DNA of 64,000 nucleotides from Planctomycetota bacterium (lineage in GTDB: Bacteria; Planctomycetota; UBA1135; GCA-002686595). The notes under the pieces are model-generated. The model saw only the letters and a list, made by a program, of their open reading frames with translations, ran no database searches and was not told the origin of the DNA. The translations under genes were made by a program, and so were the position numbers. Location: positions 62,001-126,000 of the forward strand of contig NZBA01000111.1 in NCBI GenBank assembly GCA_002686265.1. Reading direction: 5' to 3'. Each line of letters opens with the position of its first letter. Position 1 is the first letter of the stretch. This document shows, piece after piece, positions 17,889-26,001 of the stretch.

Positions 17889-18143
17889 TCAGTTACGGGC
17901 CGGGACGACGCGCCGCTCGCCGTCGGCGGACTTGATCCCGGCGCCCGTGCGCTGACCGCGCCCGGCCTGCTCGATGAACAGGTCGAGGGTGACCTGGATC
18001 TCCTCGACCTCGTCACGCGAGAGGGTGATGGCCTTGGCGGAGGCCTGGCTGTGGAGCTCGTGTCCCAACAGCCGCGAGACCAGCTTCAAGGTCGCCAGGC
18101 TGCGGTCGGGGGTCGAGGTACGGTTGGTGGTCGGCTTGTCCAA
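17889..18143 (-). CDS. small conserved-looking protein, TTG start
   Basis: An 84-residue protein of unknown function with a helical centre (LATLKLVSRLLGHELHS and DEVEEIQVTLDLFIEQ). A TTG at 18143 is preferred because a strong GGGAGGA ribosome-binding site lies seven to eight bases upstream of it; the longer frame to 18194 has no such site. It is the first gene of the leftward run and its stop is seven bases before the FtsQ-like ATG, so it probably leads that operon. The gap 18144-18253 is divergent with the Ski2-like helicase. Confidence 0.6.
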   Translation of the reverse strand: MDKPTTNRTSTPDRSLATLKLVSRLLGHELHSQASAKAITLSRDEVEEIQVTLDLFIEQAGRGQRTGAGIKSADGERRVVPARN

Positions 18144-18253
18144 TGAGGAGTCCTCCCTCTCGGTGATCGTGCTCGGGGGTCGATTGCGTCGCAAGAACAG
18201 TTCGGCTCGGGCACCGCCTTCGGTTGCGGCCGGCCAACTGCTTAGATACCCGG

Positions 18254-20380
18254 ATGAGCCGAAGGTCTCAAGCGCGCGCTGGGCGTTCCGGCGACGACTC
18301 GGTCGGGGACGGGCAAGCCCCAGAGGGCGATCCGATCGTCTGGAAGGGTCTGACCCTCTCCCCGTTCCAGCGCCGAGCCGTGCAGGCCATTCGAGGCGGC
18401 CGGGATGCCCTGGTGAGCGCCCCCACCGGGGCCGGCAAGACTCTGGTGGCGGAGATCGCGATCGCCGACGCGGTGGCCGCCGGCCGGCGCTGCATCTACA
18501 CGGCCCCGATCAAGGCCCTCTCGAACCAGAAGTACCGAGACTTCCGCGACGATCCGGCGATCGACGTCGGGCTGATGACCGGCGACGTGACCCTCGACCC
18601 CGGGGCTCAGGTGTTGGTCATGACGACCGAGATCCTGCGCAACGCGATGTTCGAGAGCCCGCGCACCCTCGACGACGTGGAGTTCGTGATCTTCGACGAG
18701 ATCCACTTCATGGACGACCCCGAGCGCGGAACGGTCTGGGAGGAGAGCCTGATCTTCGCGCCGCCGTCGGTGCGCTTCATCTGCCTCTCGGCCACGATCT
18801 CCAATCTGGAGGAGCTCGGAGAGTGGATCGGCGAGATCCGCCCGCGGCCGATCGAGATCGTCAGCTCGACCCATCGGCCGGTACCGCTCGACTTCCGGCT
18901 CTTCACCGCGGCCAGCGGCGCCTTCGATCCGGACCGCATCGAGCGCGTGCGCAAGCGCGAGGCGGCGGACGAGAGAGCGGCGCACCCGCGCGGCGGCCCC
19001 ACCGCAGGCGGGCGTGGTCGGGGGCGTCGCGGGCGCGGGCGCGGAGGTCGCGGAGGGCGCCCCCCGCGAGACCTCTCCGACCGCCTGCCGCCCGACCCCG
19101 ACGCCCTCTTCGACGAGTTGACCGAGCGCGGGCTCCTGCCGGCGCTGGTGTTCTCGTTCAGTCGCAAGGAGTGCGAGCGCCTCGCGCGCGCCAGCCTGCA
19201 CCGCGACCTGCTCGACGCGCCCGAGCGCGGGCGCATGGAGGCCCTGCAAACCGAGCTGATCGAGCTCTTCGACCTGCCCGAGGGCGCCGGGGTGGGCGAG
19301 GTCTTCTCGATGGCCCGCCGCGGCGTCGGCGTGCACCACGCGGGGATGCTGCCGGTGCACAAGGAACTGGTCGAGCGCATGTTCACCTCGGGCCTCTTGC
19401 GCATGCTCTTCACGACCGAGACCTTCGCTCTTGGCATCAACATGCCGGCGCGCACGGTGATCTTCCGATCGCTCGAGAAGTTCGACGGGCGGGACTTCGA
19501 CTACATGCGCACGCGCGACTTCCTGCAGATGGCCGGCCGCGCCGGCCGCCAGGGCATCGACGATGCGGGCCTGGTCTACAGCATGTTGAGCAAGAGAGAC
19601 CTGCGCGAAGCGCCGGTGGCGCGCCTGCACGGCGGGCGGCCGGAGCCGGTCGAGAGCCGCTTCCGCCTCTCCTACTCGAGCCTTCTGCACCTCGTCGAGC
19701 GCCTCGGCCGCGAGCGGCTGCACGAAGCCTGGGAGAAGTCGTTCAACTGCTTCCAGCACCGCGGCACCTCACGGCGCGAGCGCGACCAGAACCGCCGCCG
19801 CCAACGCCGCCGGCTGGAGGCGCACCTCGCCCTGCTGGAGGACCTCGGCTACCTCGAGGGTTCGCGCGTGCGCGCCCGCGGGCGCCTGGCGCGCCACATC
19901 AACGGCTTCGAGCTCCCCGTGACGGAGCTCCTGTACGCAGGCGTCCTCGAGGATCTCTCACCGCGCTCACTGGCGACGGTCTTCTGCGGGCTGATCCACG
20001 AGGAGCGCCGGCGCGGCGAGCCGATCTTCGTCCCCGCGCGCCTCGAGGGTCGCCTGCGCCAGCGGGTGGACGCGGTCGTGCGCGCCTTGGCGGGGCGCTG
20101 CACGCGCTTCTCGGGAGCCACGCCGGTGCGCCTGTGCCAGTGGGGACTGACCGGCGCGGTGCTCGACTGGACCAACGGACGCCCCTTCGACGAGCTCGAG
20201 CCCGCCAGTGACGTCAGTCCCGGCGACCTCTGCCGCACCATGCGCATGGCGGTCCAGCTCATGCGCCAGGTGCGGCGGGCGATCGATCCGGCCTGGGACC
20301 TGGCCGGGCGCCTCGACGACGCCGTCGACGCCGTCGCCCGCGATGAGGTCGACGCACGCCGCCAGTTGGAGCTGGGCTGA
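18254..20380 (+). CDS. Ski2-like (HelY/Mtr4-type) DExH RNA helicase
   Basis: A 708-residue superfamily 2 helicase that should unwind RNA with ATP. Visible motifs: SAPTGAGKT (Walker A, Lys about 62), FDEIHF (DEIH box, about 148), LSATISN, RRGVGVHHAGMLP, and QMAGRAGRQG (motif VI, about 425). After the helicase core comes a winged-helix/ratchet region and a C-terminal DSHCT-like part. Between the two RecA lobes (about 250-275) is an insert of Arg-Gly repeats, unusual in bacterial members and like eukaryotic RGG RNA-binding segments. The ATG at 18254 is preferred over 18224. It stands alone; bacterial HelY proteins are linked to RNA decay. Confidence 0.93.
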   Translation: MSRRSQARAGRSGDDSVGDGQAPEGDPIVWKGLTLSPFQRRAVQAIRGGRDALVSAPTGAGKTLVAEIAIADAVAAGRRCIYTAPIKALSNQKYRDFRDDPAIDVGLMTGDVTLDPGAQVLVMTTEILRNAMFESPRTLDDVEFVIFDEIHFMDDPERGTVWEESLIFAPPSVRFICLSATISNLEELGEWIGEIRPRPIEIVSSTHRPVPLDFRLFTAASGAFDPDRIERVRKREAADERAAHPRGGPTAGGRGRGRRGRGRGGRGGRPPRDLSDRLPPDPDALFDELTERGLLPALVFSFSRKECERLARASLHRDLLDAPERGRMEALQTELIELFDLPEGAGVGEVFSMARRGVGVHHAGMLPVHKELVERMFTSGLLRMLFTTETFALGINMPARTVIFRSLEKFDGRDFDYMRTRDFLQMAGRAGRQGIDDAGLVYSMLSKRDLREAPVARLHGGRPEPVESRFRLSYSSLLHLVERLGRERLHEAWEKSFNCFQHRGTSRRERDQNRRRQRRRLEAHLALLEDLGYLEGSRVRARGRLARHINGFELPVTELLYAGVLEDLSPRSLATVFCGLIHEERRRGEPIFVPARLEGRLRQRVDAVVRALAGRCTRFSGATPVRLCQWGLTGAVLDWTNGRPFDELEPASDVSPGDLCRTMRMAVQLMRQVRRAIDPAWDLAGRLDDAVDAVARDEVDARRQLELG

Positions 20381-20404
20381 CCGGCGGACGGGCGGGGCTG
20401 CCGG

Positions 20405-20437
20405 CAGCCCGCTGTCGGTTCTCCCGCGGGCTGTCTA
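20405..20437 (-). terminator. hairpin overlapping the stop of the FGE-like gene (hairpin family copy 3)
   Basis: On the coding (minus) strand, the stop TAG is followed within one base by CAGCCCGC, a 13-base loop and GCGGGCTG: a perfect 8-bp stem. The stop-plus-hairpin sequence resembles those at 51321-51357 and 56529-56565, which end two six-cysteine-module genes. A second palindrome, GGGCTGCCGGCAGCCC (20395-20410), adjoins it. Confidence 0.7.
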
Positions 20438-21826
20438 GGGGCGCCGGGCCACGACGCGGAAGCCGAAGCGGTTGCCGCGATTGCCCGGGTTGCCGGCGTG
20501 TAGGCGCTCGGCAGTGCGCAGCGACGAGGTGGGGCTGCTCCAGCTCCCGCCGCGGATCACCCGCGCCGTACCCGCGTCCGGACCGGACGGGTTGTCGGAC
20601 GGGCTGTCGGCGTAGTAGGCGCCGTCGTACCAGTCGCCGCACCACTCCCAGACGTTTCCGCTCATGTCGTGGAGCCCGAAGCCGTTGGCCATGTCCCCGC
20701 CGACCGGCGTCTGATCGCCGTCGTAGTAGCCCACCGGCGTCGTCGCCGGTGCGTCATCCTCGTGGGCGTCACCAGAGCCCTCGTAGTTCGCCATCGAGCC
20801 GTCGATCGCATCACCCCACGGGTACATGAAATAGGGAGCCTGCTCGCCGCCGCGCGCCGCGTACTCCCACTCCGCCTCGGTCGGCAGGCGGAATCCGTCG
20901 GCCGCGAAGTCGCGGGACCAATCCATCTCGTCGTAGCACGGGGTCAGACCCTCGTCGCGGCTCTTGCCGTTCGCGTAGGCACAGGCGCCGTACCAGGTCA
21001 CTTGCACGAGGGGCCGCTCCGCCCAGCCACGCAGAGCCTTCAGGATCGTTCCGTTCCACTCCAGGTGGCTCCAGGGGCTGGAAGCGCTCGTGTCGCACAG
21101 AACCTCGCCGGCGCCGCCGACCCGCTGCAGCACACCCGCGACGACCTCCACCTCCCCTCGTTCCAGGGCGTTGTTCATGTTCCGCGCGAAGTCCCTGTGC
21201 GTCACCTCGAATCGGTCCATGTAGAACGCATCCACCGAAACCGCGTGCAGCGGCAGCTCGTCGGCGTCCCCGCTACCCTCGTGGCGCCCCATCTCGAAGC
21301 TCCCCGCGTCGATCAGGACCATGCCGTGGTAGGCATCGGGCAAGAGGAAGGTGATCCGGTAGCCGTCGGAGGTGTTGAAGGTCGCGCCTCCCCCCGCCGG
21401 ATCCCGGAACCAGGCTTGGAAGTACCAGGTCGAGCCGGGGTGAATCTGCGCCGCCGGCACCGGCGGATCCTCCAGGTCGAGCTCGTAGGTCATCACCCCC
21501 GGCGCGGTCGGAACGGCCGGGTAGAGGCGGAAGGGCTCGCCATTGCCGGTCTCCACGCACCGCACGCCGTTCCCGAAGGGGACCTCGACCGCCACGGAGC
21601 CGTAGAAGAAGATGCCGAACTGCCCCGCGGGCACGGGGCCGGCGTGGAGCACGATGTCATTGGCCTCGACGCCCGACGAGCCCTCGGCGCTCATCAGCGC
21701 CGCCCCTCCGGTCGAGTTGGGCAGCGAGGTGCAGTAGTTCGTGCCCGGATCTCCGGCGAAACTCGGGGCGGCGAGGGGCGGGAGGAGGGCGACGGCGAGC
21801 AGGAACGAGCGAGGGGTCTGGAGCAT
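20435..21826 (-). CDS. secreted FGE-sulfatase (SUMF1-like) domain protein with module-like N-terminus
   Basis: A 463-residue exported protein. Signal peptide about 1-24. Residues 30-172 are a domain that looks related to the six-cysteine C-terminal module of other proteins here: NYC, FGNGVRC, FQAWFRDP and a Phe-Asn-Thr-Ser-Asp-Gly stretch. Residues 178-463 form an SUMF1-like fold: FEMGRHEG, RLPTEAEWEYAARGG, GNVWEWCGDWYDG, RVIRGGSW and FGFRVV. True formylglycine-generating enzymes carry a Cys pair between RGGS and GFR; here that stretch has Ser/Thr instead, so formylglycine formation is unlikely and a binding or structural role is favoured. Its stop codon is overlapped by the shared hairpin described at 20405-20437. 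Confidence 0.85.
   Translation of the reverse strand: MLQTPRSFLLAVALLPPLAAPSFAGDPGTNYCTSLPNSTGGAALMSAEGSSGVEANDIVLHAGPVPAGQFGIFFYGSVAVEVPFGNGVRCVETGNGEPFRLYPAVPTAPGVMTYELDLEDPPVPAAQIHPGSTWYFQAWFRDPAGGGATFNTSDGYRITFLLPDAYHGMVLIDAGSFEMGRHEGSGDADELPLHAVSVDAFYMDRFEVTHRDFARNMNNALERGEVEVVAGVLQRVGGAGEVLCDTSASSPWSHLEWNGTILKALRGWAERPLVQVTWYGACAYANGKSRDEGLTPCYDEMDWSRDFAADGFRLPTEAEWEYAARGGEQAPYFMYPWGDAIDGSMANYEGSGDAHEDDAPATTPVGYYDGDQTPVGGDMANGFGLHDMSGNVWEWCGDWYDGAYYADSPSDNPSGPDAGTARVIRGGSWSSPTSSLRTAERLHAGNPGNRGNRFGFRVVARRP
21310..21739 (-). repeat. N-terminal variant of the six-cysteine module
   Basis: Encodes residues 30-172 of the FGE-like protein. It keeps the landmarks of the later C-terminal modules in order (a Cys near the start, FFYG, FGNG-x-RC, W-x-RDP, FN-x-SDG) but lacks the CPCGN cluster and the Cys after RDP. 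The relationship is inferred by eye from motif order. Confidence 0.55.
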
Positions 21827-22473
21827 GAGAGCGAGCCTCCTTCTTCGTGTCGAGGAGTGTCAGGACGGAAGGAACTCCGATCGGCGGCCAGTGCGACGGG
21901 CGAGGGGCAGCCGACCGGTTGGCGAGCAGGGAGCGCGCGGCGCTCTCCCGCGCCCGGAATAGGCGCTCTCGAGAGGCGGAAGTCCACCGAGAAAGACGGC
22001 TCGTACCGCGGCCGGGCCCACGGAGGGCCGACCGGGGCGTGGGGGGCCGCCGGCTCGGGAAGAAAAAGGGGCCTGAATGTCCGTTGCCGGGTACAAGACT
22101 GGCGATAGACCCGTGGTGAGAAGGGAATCCAGCGCTAGACTGACGCAGTACGGACTGAGAGCATGGTGGCTGAGGGGCGGAGACCGCGCGCGGTGAGCCG
22201 TCCTGGCCTCGCCGGCTTCGGGCCGACCCCGCCCAGCCCCCTGGAATCCCGGCTGATTCATGCCGAGCTGGGCCCTGCAAGGGCCGAGAAGCCCCCCTCC
22301 CGAAGACAGTACCCTTCCGAGCGAGACCCGACCCAGAGTACGAGTATCCCAGAGCGAGACGGGGTCCGCCGCCTCCAACCCGACGGACCGACACCGACCG
22401 GCGAGAGCGCGAAGCCCGGACCGCGCGCTGCGGTCGAAGCTTGAACCTACCCTCCCCTCCCTGCCATCCATCC
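21827..22473. other. 647-base divergent intergenic region
   Basis: Lies between the leftward FGE-like gene and the rightward hydrolase-fold gene. Short open frames exist but are Arg/Pro-rich and look like chance frames. I see no RNA gene, no repeat matching elsewhere in the window and no clear promoter motif; presumably it holds both promoters. Confidence 0.5.
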
Positions 22474-23256
22474 ATGACGCGAGTCCCGACCGCCGCCTTG
22501 CTCGCCGCTTGCTTGCTCGGCACGGCGATGCCCTCCCCGGCGAACTGCACGTTCCCGGGAGAGAGCGCCCCCGAGCAAGTCCACGTCACGACCCACGACA
22601 AGCAGACCCTCGCGGCGGACCTCTACCTGCCGCGCAAGAAGTCCCGCGCGCCGGCGGTCCTGCTCGTTCACGACGCCGGCGGCGACCGAGGTCAGCTCGC
22701 CCGCCTCGCCACCTCGCTCCAGAAGCGCGGTTTCGCCGCCCTCACGATCGACCTGCGCGGCCACGGTGAGAGCAAGAGCGAAGCCTACGACTGGGAGAAG
22801 CTGGACGAGCACGGGCGCCACAGCGCCTGGGCCTTCACCCTGCGCGACCTCGAAGCGGCGACGCGCTTTCTGCGCGGGCGCAAGGAGGTCCACACCTCCA
22901 ACCTGAGCGTGATCGGCGTGCGCGCCGGGGCCGCCCTCGCCATGCGCTACACCGTGGGCGACGAGAACGTGCGCGCGGTGGTGCTCGTGGATCCCGAGGG
23001 CAAGAGCCTGGGCTTCAACCTGGCCCAGGACGTCAAGGAGCTGGCCGGCCTGCCGACCCTCGTCATGGCCCCCAAGGGCGAGACCACGATCACCGAGCGC
23101 CTGATCGAGGTCGGCCACGCAGCCAACGACGGCGAGGAGTACATCGTGCGCGTGAACCTCAAGTCCGAGCGCTCCGAGGCTCTCTCGGACAAGCGCCTGG
23201 CGACCGAAGTCGTCGGCTACCTGCGCGAGCAAGTCATGCCGCGCCGCGGCCGGTAG
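22474..23256 (+). CDS. exported alpha/beta-hydrolase-fold protein lacking the nucleophile
   Basis: A 260-residue exported protein. Signal peptide about 1-22. The fold is visible from VTTHDKQTLAADLYLP (about 35-50), the oxyanion strand VLLVHDAGG (about 63-71) and LTIDLRGHGES (about 90-100). At the nucleophile elbow, where active enzymes have Gly-x-Ser-x-Gly, this protein reads VIGVRAGAAL with Arg at position 150, so serine-type catalysis is not expected. A late Asp and His pair is also not evident. It may be a binding protein derived from a dienelactone-hydrolase-like enzyme. The ATG at 22474 is chosen because the signal peptide starts there. No partner gene is adjacent. Confidence 0.8.
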   Translation: MTRVPTAALLAACLLGTAMPSPANCTFPGESAPEQVHVTTHDKQTLAADLYLPRKKSRAPAVLLVHDAGGDRGQLARLATSLQKRGFAALTIDLRGHGESKSEAYDWEKLDEHGRHSAWAFTLRDLEAATRFLRGRKEVHTSNLSVIGVRAGAALAMRYTVGDENVRAVVLVDPEGKSLGFNLAQDVKELAGLPTLVMAPKGETTITERLIEVGHAANDGEEYIVRVNLKSERSEALSDKRLATEVVGYLREQVMPRRGR

Positions 23257-23388
23257 GCACGCAGCCCCCCGCGCGTGTCGGTCGGGGACCGGAGAACGGC
23301 GCCCGGAACTCCACCGACGGCGGCGGAGCGGACTTGAACCGCCACCGCCAGGTGCTTCAATCGGTCCCACCCGCGAGGGTTCGGACCG

Positions 23389-25236
23389 TTGCACAGCTCC
23401 TCCACCACCATCGAGAACCTGGACGGCGTCCGGGAGACCGTCCGCCGGGTGTTCGGCTTCGAGACCCTGCTCCCCCACCAGGAGGAAGCCCTGACGGCCA
23501 CCCTCGAGGGCCGCGACGCCCTCATCGTGCTCCCCACCGGCGGCGGGAAGAGCCTCTGCTACCAGGCGCCCGCCCTCGCGCGCGAGGGCCTGACCCTCGT
23601 CGTCAGCCCGCTCATCTCCCTCATGACCGACCAGGTCGGCGGCCTGTTGGCCGACGGTGCATCGGCCGCGATGCTGACCAGCGCCCAGAGCGATGCCCAG
23701 CGCGCCGCCACTCACGAGGCCCTCGACGAGAAACGACTCTCCCTGCTCTTCGTGGCTCCCGAGCGCCTGGCGATGCACGGCTTCATCGAGCGCCTCGTGC
23801 GCGCGGGTCTGATGAACGTGGCGGTCGACGAGGCCCACTGCATCAGCCACTGGGGCCACGACTTCCGACCGGAGTACCGGCGCATCGGCGAACTGCGCGC
23901 ACGCCTGCCCGAGCTGCCCGTCCAAGCCTACACGGCCACGGCCACGCCCGCGGTGCGCGAGGACATCATCGCCCAGCTCGGCCTGAACGCCCCACTGGTG
24001 CTCGTCGGCGAGGTGGACCGGCCCAACCTCGTCTACCGCGTGCGCCCGCGGCGGGACGTGACGGAGCAGGTGCTGGGGGTCATCGAAGGGGCTCGGGGCG
24101 CGGCGGGCATCGTCTACTGCCTGAGCCGCAAGAACACCGAGAACCTCGCCGCGCGCCTGGCCGCGCGCGGGGTGCGCTGCGCCGCCTACCACGCCGGCCT
24201 GGAGTCCGCCGAACGGAACCGGGTCCAAGACGCCTTTCAGCGCGAAGAGCTCGACGTGATCGTCGCGACCGTCGCCTTCGGCATGGGCATAGACCGACCC
24301 GACGTTCGCTTCGTGATCCACGCCGGCCTGCCCAAGGGCGTCGAGCAGTACGTCCAGGAAACCGGCCGCGCCGGGCGCGACGGCCTGCCCGCCGCCTGCT
24401 GGATGTTCACCTCGGGCGCCGACTACCACAGCTGGCGCCACCTGCTCGAGCGCTCGGCGGCGGAGACTGACGCGCCGCCCGAGGAGCTCGAAGCCTCCGT
24501 CGAGCGCCTCGGTCACCTCTGGAGCTTCGCCAACGGCGCCCTGTGCCGGCACCGGGGACTGGCGGAGTACTTCGGCCAGGAGTTCTGCGCGACCGACTGC
24601 GGCGCCTGCGACGTCTGCCTGGGGGAGCTGCGCGAGGTGCCCGACGCCGTGGTCGTGGCCCAGAAGATCCTCTCCTGCGTCGTGCGCTGCGACCAGCGCT
24701 ACGGCGCGGCGCACATCACCGACGTGCTGCGCGGAGCCGACAACGAGCGCGTGCGGCGCACGGGGCACCAGCACCTCTCGACCTGGGGCCTGCTCCGCGA
24801 CCACTCCCTGGTCGAGGTGCGCGGCTGGATAGAGCAACTCGTCGGCCGCGGCCTGCTGGCCTCGACCGGCGGCGAGTACCCGACGATCCACCTGACCGCC
24901 GAGGGAGCCAAGGCCCTGCGCGGCGAGACACCGGTCACCCTGTTCGTCGTCGAACGCCCGCGCCGCGCGCCGCGGGGGAATCCGCCGCCGGCCGTGGCCG
25001 AGCTGGCGGGGGCCGACGAGGCCCTCTTCGAGCACCTGCGCGCCTTCCGCCGCTCCCTCGCCCGCGAGCGCGGGGTCCCGCCGTACCTGATCTTCAACGA
25101 CCGCACCCTGGCGGCCATGGCCGCCGCGCGCCCGAGCGACCGCGGCAGCCTGCTCGAGCTCAAGGGCGTGGGCGAGAAGAAAGCCGGTGATCTCGGCCCC
25201 CTGTTCCTGGCCGAGATCGCCGCCTTCGCCCCCTAG
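23389..25236 (+). CDS. recQ: ATP-dependent DNA helicase RecQ
   Basis: A 615-residue 3'-5' DNA helicase for recombination and repair. Domains in order: RecA-like lobe 1 with LPTGGGKSLCYQ (Lys 54) and VDEAHCISHWGHDFRPEY (DEAH about 147); lobe 2 with FGMGIDRPDVRFVIH and QETGRAGRDG; a zinc-binding part (CRHRGLAEYF with CATDCGACDVC); a winged helix; and an HRDC domain at about 545-615 (PPYLIFNDRTLAAM, LLELKGVGEKKA). The first available start is TTG at 23389. All catalytic motifs are intact, in contrast to the broken RecQ-like gene at 36.2-37.2 kb. Length and order are those of classical RecQ. Confidence 0.96.
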   Translation: MHSSSTTIENLDGVRETVRRVFGFETLLPHQEEALTATLEGRDALIVLPTGGGKSLCYQAPALAREGLTLVVSPLISLMTDQVGGLLADGASAAMLTSAQSDAQRAATHEALDEKRLSLLFVAPERLAMHGFIERLVRAGLMNVAVDEAHCISHWGHDFRPEYRRIGELRARLPELPVQAYTATATPAVREDIIAQLGLNAPLVLVGEVDRPNLVYRVRPRRDVTEQVLGVIEGARGAAGIVYCLSRKNTENLAARLAARGVRCAAYHAGLESAERNRVQDAFQREELDVIVATVAFGMGIDRPDVRFVIHAGLPKGVEQYVQETGRAGRDGLPAACWMFTSGADYHSWRHLLERSAAETDAPPEELEASVERLGHLWSFANGALCRHRGLAEYFGQEFCATDCGACDVCLGELREVPDAVVVAQKILSCVVRCDQRYGAAHITDVLRGADNERVRRTGHQHLSTWGLLRDHSLVEVRGWIEQLVGRGLLASTGGEYPTIHLTAEGAKALRGETPVTLFVVERPRRAPRGNPPPAVAELAGADEALFEHLRAFRRSLARERGVPPYLIFNDRTLAAMAAARPSDRGSLLELKGVGEKKAGDLGPLFLAEIAAFAP

Positions 25237-25347
25237 AGCGAGTGAACCCCCGGTCCCCGTCAGGGCGCGCCCCCACCCGGCGCGCCGCGCCGAGGGAGTT
25301 CGCTACGATCCACGCCCGCCCTGAACCGCAACCCCCACCGAACCGCG

Positions 25348-25995
25348 ATGAAGATCCTCCAGCACGCTCCCGTCGCTCTCGGCGCCACCCTGTTCCTGGC
25401 CCTTTGCGCCGCCGCCCTCGCCCGGCCGACGACACTCGCCGCCCACCCGACCGAGGCCGAGGCCTACGCCGAGGCCTACGCCGAGGCCTACGCCATCGAC
25501 GGCACCCACTCGACCGTCCTGTTCAAGGTCTCCCACTTTCGCTCGAGCCTCTACTACGGTCGCTTCAACGAGGTCTCGGGCGAGTTCACCTTCGACACGG
25601 CCGACCCCGCAGCCAGCAGCGTGCGCATGGTCGTGCGCGCCGACAGCGTGGACGCCAAGGTCGAGAACCTCTCCAAGCACCTGAGGAGCCCGGACTTCCT
25701 GGACGCGACGCAGTTCCCCGAGATCGTCTTCGAGAGCCAGTCCGTCGCGGCGGGAGAAGCCGCGGACACCCTCGAGGTCACCGGGGAGCTGACCCTGCGA
25801 GGCGTGACCAAGCCGGTGACCGTGACGGTCGAGAAGGTCGGCGAGGGACCGGGCATGCGCGGCGCGCGCCTGATGGGCTGGCACGCGACCTTCACCATCG
25901 ACCGCGGGGAATTCGGCGTCGACTACGGCATCGAGCGCGGCGCCGTCGGGCGCGAGGTCGAGCTGATCGTCAGCGTCGAGGGACACGCGCGCTGA
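25348..25995 (+). CDS. periplasmic YceI-family protein
   Basis: A 215-residue exported lipocalin-like protein; YceI relatives bind isoprenoid-type lipids such as polyprenyl chains. Signal peptide about 1-32, then a short repeat Glu-Ala-Tyr-Ala (three copies) encoded by a 12-bp tandem repeat, then the YceI domain: IDGTHSTVLFKVSHF, GRFNEVSGEFTFD, HLRSPDFLDATQFPEIVFES and GELTLRGVTKPV. The domain is complete. The repeat sits exactly at the domain border, so copy number would alter only a linker. The next gene, a membrane protein, starts six bases after the stop, suggesting one transcript. Confidence 0.93.
   Translation: MKILQHAPVALGATLFLALCAAALARPTTLAAHPTEAEAYAEAYAEAYAIDGTHSTVLFKVSHFRSSLYYGRFNEVSGEFTFDTADPAASSVRMVVRADSVDAKVENLSKHLRSPDFLDATQFPEIVFESQSVAAGEAADTLEVTGELTLRGVTKPVTVTVEKVGEGPGMRGARLMGWHATFTIDRGEFGVDYGIERGAVGREVELIVSVEGHAR
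25456..25491 (+). repeat. three 12-bp direct repeats in the YceI gene
   Basis: GCCGAGGCCTAC is present three times in tandem without mismatch, encoding Ala-Glu-Ala-Tyr each time. In frame, so changes in number would only lengthen the linker between signal peptide and YceI domain. Confidence 0.9.
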
Positions 25996-26001
25996 CCACC
26001 C

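Noticed and set aside
23318-23343. A tRNA T-arm-like sequence on the minus strand (GGCGGTTCAAGTCCGCT)
   Set aside because: The T-stem and loop fit, and a GC-rich acceptor-like run follows, but no D-arm, anticodon arm or matching acceptor strand can be formed upstream. At most it is a chance match or an old tRNA fragment.
22447-25035. An 862-codon open frame antisense to the hydrolase and recQ genes
   Set aside because: It is a high-GC mirror frame: no recognisable domain, and the opposite strand encodes complete, motif-bearing proteins.
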